A stretch of 64,000 bases of DNA from Epichloe hybrida (lineage: Eukaryota; Ascomycota; Sordariomycetes; Hypocreales; Clavicipitaceae). The stretch covers positions 23,018-87,017 of the forward strand of contig JAFEKR010000070.1 in NCBI GenBank assembly GCA_019022495.1, written 5' to 3'. The notes beneath the pieces are model-generated. The model was given only the letters and a program-made list of their open reading frames with translations. It was not told the origin of the DNA and did not search any database. This document shows, one piece after another, positions 58,920-64,000 of this stretch; the stretch's first letter is position 1; every line of letters begins with the position of its first letter. A program made the position numbers and the translations under genes.

Positions 58920-59425
58920 TATACGCTATTATAAACTAGTATAAGCTATCTTAAGCTGTCTTACGCTATCTTAAGCTAGCTTAGTATAAGCTATCTTAAG
59001 CTATCCTAAGCTATCCTAAGCTATCTTAAGCTATCCTAAGCTATCTATCTTAAGCTATCTTAAGCTAGTATAAGCTATCCTAAGCTATCCTAAGCTATCC
59101 TAAGCTATCCTAAGCTATCCTATCCTAAGCTATCCTAAGCTATTATAAGCTATCCTAAGCTATCCTAAGCTATTATAAGCTATCCTAAGCTATCTTAAGC
59201 TAGTATAAGCTATCCTAAGCTATCCTAAGCTATTATAAGCTATCTTAAGCTATCTTAAGGTATCTTAAGCTATCCTAAGCTATCCTAAGCTATCTTAAGC
59301 TATCTTAACCTATCTTACGCTAGTATAAGCTATCCTAAGCTATCTTAAGCTATCTTAAGCTATCTTAAGCTATCTTACGCTATTATAAGCTAGTATAAGC
59401 TAGTATAAGCTAATATAAGTTATAT
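58920..59425 (+). repeat. Decamer minisatellite TAAGCTATCC and variants
   Basis: About 50 units of 10 bp, with CC, TT and TC endings and TATAAGCTAG/TATTATAAGC variants. The C/T variation is what RIP of an original CC unit would produce. Some units are extended (CTATCCTATCC). Confidence 0.9.
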
Positions 59426-60149
59426 TAGATCTTTAAGCACCTATATAATATTAGTAATAAATCTTAATAAGTAAATTACTTTATCCTAATTTAGATTATT
59501 TCTTTATTATATATATAAAAAAAAAACTAGGATTATCCTTTATTTAGATATTAGAAACTAAATTTAAGTGTTATTTTTATAGTTTAAGAACTAAGCCTCC
59601 TAGATCTCTTCTATAAATAATAAATCCTCCTATGTACACTTCCTAGATGTGGTCAAGTAGGTTAAATTTGTGAAAAATGAAATTTAATTTTGAATAAGAG
59701 CTAAGGTATAAAAAGCCTATGGGTTCGAAACCTAGGGTTTAAAACCTAGATTTTAAACCCTAGAAGCAAGGCACCTTATAACCTTAGTGATTGGATAAAA
59801 ATGCGGATTCGCTTTAATTTTTTAGCTATATATAAGTAAATAATATAGGCCCACTTTTAATTTCTTAATTTATAATTATAGTCTTATTATTATATATATT
59901 CATTACTATATTAATTAAAAATATCTATAAAATACTAAAGTCTAGGGCCCACTTTTAATTAAAGAGCTATTAGTAAAGTTTTATAATAATAAATTAATAA
60001 TTTATCTAAAAATAGAAGTTTTATATCTCTATATATTTTTCTAGATTAGATATATATTATTTATTTAAAAAAATACACTATAAGTTAATTATAGTGTAAT
60101 ACTCTATATATTATTAATATAAATATAACTAGTTTTATTCTATACTTTT
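59426..60149. other. AT-rich spacer, no gene seen
   Basis: RIP-like composition, with a short run of GC-normal text at about 59620-59780 (e.g. GTGGTCAAGTAGG, GGGTTCGAAACC). No family could be read. Confidence 0.35.
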
Positions 60150-60560
60150 ATAATAGCTAAATTCTATATTACTTTTACTTATATTTGTAATTTAGTAATA
60201 ATAGAATTTTATAGTAATATTATAACAGAATCCTACTATTTATTTTACTAGGTTTAACCTGTTTTCTTTTATAATAGTAATATTATAGGTTACCTTTACT
60301 TGTATTAGTCTTAATAGAATTCAATAGTAATATTATAATAGAATCCTACTATTAAGATAACTAGGTTTAACTTGTTTTCTCCTATAATAGCAATATTATA
60401 GGTTACTTTTACTCGTATTAGTATTAATAGAATTCTATAGTCATATTATAATAAAATCCTACTATTAATTTAACTAGGTTTAACCTATTATTTACTATAG
60501 TAGTAACATTATAGGTTACTTTTACTTATATTAGTATTATTAGAGTTCTATAGTAATAAG
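60150..60560 (+). repeat. Tandem repeat of about 113-bp units
   Basis: About 3.5 copies. AATAGAATT occurs at about 60200, 60313 and 60426, with a variant near 60538. Each unit has TACTAGGTTTAAC(C/T)TGTT and an ATTATAGGTTAC segment. Confidence 0.85.
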
Positions 60561-60799
60561 ACCCCCTTACTTTATATATAATATATTATATAATAGAACC
60601 TTTTCTTTATAAGTAAGCTCCCTTTCCCTTCCCTATTTCCTTTACACTTTATATCCTTATATCTTTTCTAATATTACACTTTAAGATATAAACTTTATAC
60701 TATTATAAAGCTTAAAATTTACTCTTTATAATCCAAATCTTTAAATACCTTTATAAATCCAATAGCCTTACTAAAATAGCTGAATTAACTACCTCTTTA

Positions 60800-63700
60800 G
60801 TTTTTACCTCTTCTAATATTATTTCTTAAACCTAATCTAATAGCTCTTTTAATAAGAGTAATTCTAATAGGAAATTTAAGAATAATATTAAAAATTAACT
60901 AAGCTATAGTTTTAAAACTAGAGCTTATATTATTAATTATAACTTATTTAATTATTATCTTTTAGACATTAATTATAATAAGGAAAGATTAGTAATATGT
61001 TATTATACTTAAGATAATTGCTCCTTTAGCTTTTCTTATAAAGCTAAACGTTTTTAATTATCTAATAGTACTAGCTATTATAAAATAAGGCATTTTACTA
61101 TTGCTATATCTAAGAAAGAAGAAAGTACTAAGATTACTAGTAAGTTATTCCCTTATTTTTATTAATTAAGCTATATATAATACTACTAATATTATATCTA
61201 ATTTAGTACCTCTTATAACCCAAAGTTCACTATCTTTACAATTAAGTCTTAGTACTTTTTTTACAAAAAAAAGGCCTAGGCCTCCCTTAAGTGAATTCTC
61301 ACTAGATAATGTTATTAATCTAGCTATAAAATTTATGCTAGAAAATAACTTATCTTTTGCTACTATAACTAGTAATTCTTTTAAAGAATTACTAAGTTAC
61401 TTTAAGTAAGTACTTATTCTTAATCCCTTATTATTTAGCTAATAATTATAGTTCTAATATTATATCTTCTTTTAATTATCGGAATATTTCTATAAATATC
61501 TATAATTTATATAATAAATCCTTCCAAGAGCTTATTATTAAGCTTAATAAGCACTTTTTAAATTTTAGCTATATGTCTTTATAACTAGATATATGGACAT
61601 CTTTTAATTTAAAGTCTTATTTAGGAATTATTAGAAATTAGATAACTTCAGATTTTCAATTAGAATATAAGCTTCTTAGTATGTACTTATATAACTATAA
61701 TTACCTAGCTTTTATAATACTAATACTATTAACTAGGATTTGAAAACTTAAAAAGCACACATACTAGAATATATATAAATGATATATTCACCTAGCTTAT
61801 GGCTTTATATAAGATACAACTACTATCTATTATAAGGTTAGTTATATTAATTCTTTATAAGTTTCTATATATACTAATTAACTATTAACCTCTTTTAGTC
61901 TTACTAGAGATAATGGTTCTAATAATAATACTTTTATAAGTGCTTTTATTAGTACTAATTATAATAGTATTAGTATTAAAGAACCTATAGATATCTATGT
62001 ATTGCACATGTTTTAAACATTATTACTAAAGATATAATTACTAGCTTTATAAAAGCTATAACAAGCGCAGAAGATATTAAGAAATATAAGAATAGCGAAA
62101 TTCTATTCTATTTAATAGAACAATTTTCAAATTTAACAAAATCCGAAAGAGATTAATTTATAGGCCTTATCTAAGGTAAGCTATTATATCTTATTTTATA
62201 AATTTATTACTAATTTAAACTATAGGAATTATAGGAAAAGTTAAAAAGCTAGCTATTCTAATTAAGAATAATGCAAATCTTTATTAAGATTAGCTTATTG
62301 CTTTAAAAGAGGCTAAATCTCAAGGAAAACTAGTAGTAAATTACAATATAACTAAAATTCCACTAGGTAAGTTACTAACTATATACTATTAGGTATTAAG
62401 TACTAACTATTCTTTATAGCTAATAATACTAGGTGGAATTTAACTTATTTAATAATTAATACTACACTTCTATTAAAGGAAGCTATATTAATCTTTAATG
62501 AAAAAACTAATATATTTGCTTTTAAAGATGCCTGCCTAAAAAGTCAAGAATAGGTAGACTTAAGCACTTTAAGTGAGATTTTAGAGGTTTTCTATTATCT
62601 AACTATAGTATTACAAGGGCAAAAATATAATACATTAAGCCTTATGCCTTTATTTATAGTTAAGATATATACATATCTTACTACTATATTAAAGGATCAA
62701 AAAGCTTATGCAAAAGTATGTTATTATCTATAGTTTTATCTTACTATATTAAATACTAACACTTATAGGATTAAATAAGCTATAATCCACTTGCAAATAC
62801 CTTTACTAATGCAATAAATATAGGCTTAAAAAAGTTAAATGCTTATTTTCCTAGAGATATAAATAAAAGCTTTAACTTTTATAAGCCTTATTTATTAGCA
62901 TTTTTACTCGATCCTTGATTAAATCTATTAGCATTACGAAATTAGTTAAACCTAACTGAAGATATAATTAAGAAGATTTTAAACTCATTAAAAGCTGAAT
63001 ATAAGGAGTATGTATAACCCTAGTCTCTCCTAACCCTAACCTTTAAAATTAAATCCCTTTATAATTTATACTAATATTAAAGACTAGACATAAAAGCTTA
63101 TATAAGGCTAGAAATGAATCTTTTAATAATTCTAGCTCTGATAATGAAAACAATGAAGCTTCTACTTTAGTTGTTAATTTATCTAGAATTAAAAGACATC
63201 CTAGCCCATTTAGTAATCCTAGGCCTAAGAAACCTACTTTAGCCCTTTACTAAGGTTTATTTCCAAAAGAAAGAAATAAATCTATTAAAAAGGCTAGAAA
63301 AAATGAAATTTCTAGTTATATAAAGCTAGAACAACTACATAATAAGGTATATTATTACATACTAATAGTTACTTACTTTACTTATACTAATTACTATTTA
63401 GGATGATATATTTAATTGGTGGGCTAAAAATCAAGAAGCCTTTCTAATTTTATCTATTTTAGCTCGAAAATACCTTGCAATCCCTGCAACATCTGCTGCT
63501 ATTGAAGGTCAATTTAATCAAGGTGGAAATGTTCTTACAAAAAGAAGAACATTACTACTAAATTCAACCTTACGGGAATTATTATTATTAAAGAGTTAGG
63601 AAAAACAATCCCTAAAACCTTTAATTAAGGAATATCCTTCCTTTTTTGAATATAATACATTAGATTCAGAAGAATCTAATAATTCAGAAAATACTGATGA

Positions 63701-63840
63701 TTTAGAAGATTCTAATGCCTCTGAATTTAAATCTTAGGTAAAGGGAAAAGGAAAGGAAAAAGCTAACCCTACTACTATTAGTAGTGAATCTAGCGAAGAT
63801 TACTAGTCTTAGATTAGTAATCTTTAAGATTTTAGATCAA
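60800..63840 (+). pseudogene. Decayed hAT-superfamily transposase
   Basis: Split over frames with many stops. A BED-like zinc-finger remnant lies at about 60980-61110 (CYYT*DNCSF..., later YYKIRHF). The catalytic-domain start is at about 61588-61700 (DIWTSFNLKSYLGIIRN). The C-terminal hAT dimerisation block at about 63403-63600 is well preserved: DIFNWWAKNQEAF, LARKYLAIPATSAAIEGQF, GGNVLTKRRTLL. It is followed by an acidic Ser/Asn-rich tail. hAT transposases cut and paste elements with 8-bp target duplications. It is inactive as read; introns were not modelled. Confidence 0.75.
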
Positions 63841-63922
63841 AAAGTAGTAATTTAGCTTATATTAATATATTAAGTTATTACTAATTAACTACTACTATTT
63901 CTATTGCTTTTACTCTTAGTCT

Positions 63923-64000
63923 TTAACTATTATTACTATTATTACTATTATTACTATTATTACTATTATTACTATTATTACTATTATTACTATTATTACT
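63923..64000 (+). repeat. 9-bp microsatellite ATTATTACT, cut by the window end
   Basis: At least eight consecutive units; the array continues past the last base of the window. Confidence 0.9.

Overview
The window comes from a filamentous ascomycete, probably a Sordariomycete of the Hypocreales type. The genes carry short introns (60-145 nt) with GCTAAC-like branch sites, and they encode eukaryotic housekeeping proteins: exocyst Sec10, Nus1, Trm5, Dus4, SDHAF1 and a CYT-4-type mitochondrial RNase. The intervening AT-rich blocks are repeats riddled with C-to-T and G-to-A changes, the footprint of repeat-induced point mutation (RIP). The taxonomic placement is inference; no species can be named from sequence alone.

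Layout. (1) 1-19417 is a gene-dense, normal-GC block: a molybdopterin synthase small subunit (568-903), a broken small ORF (1198-1528), a secreted lipase (1995-2843), an unrecognised basic protein (4004-6142, minus), SDHAF1 (minus) divergent from DUS4, SEC10 (minus) divergent from NUS1, an AlkB-family dioxygenase (minus) divergent from TRM5, then about 1.9 kb without a recognisable gene. (2) 19421-42937 is a 23.5 kb AT-rich block that resolves into four nested transposons. A DNA transposon with perfect 34-bp terminal inverted repeats and a TAA target duplication was entered by a Ty3/gypsy LTR element (20073-40513). That was entered by a Ty1/copia LTR element (25798-34319, 5-bp target duplication). 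That in turn was entered by a 1.36 kb hAT-type non-autonomous element (31609-32964, 8-bp target duplication). (3) 42941-53588 is normal GC again: a long leader region, a Reg1-like DUF1752 protein (46753-48574) and a mitochondrial RNB exoribonuclease (50316-53588, minus). (4) About 53730-64000 is a second RIP-degraded block. It holds a truncated copy of the same copia element in the opposite orientation, hAT-like ends, several tandem-repeat arrays and a decayed hAT transposase running toward the window edge.

The host genes do not form one pathway or cluster. Several concern tRNA or mitochondrial RNA: Trm5 (m1G37), Dus4 (dihydrouridine 20a/20b) and the CYT-4-like RNase. Others serve mitochondria (SDHAF1), dolichol synthesis (Nus1), secretion (Sec10), alkylation repair (AlkB) and molybdenum cofactor (MOCS2A). 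Three divergent pairs share 495-854 bp promoters. Spliced models were built by hand from splice signals, reading phase and family resemblance; two of them require GC-AG introns.

I found no rRNA or tRNA gene, no CRISPR array, no secondary-metabolite cluster and no clear new multi-gene system. The most informative structure is the four-level transposon nest, whose innermost insertion is confirmed by an empty site in the second copia copy.
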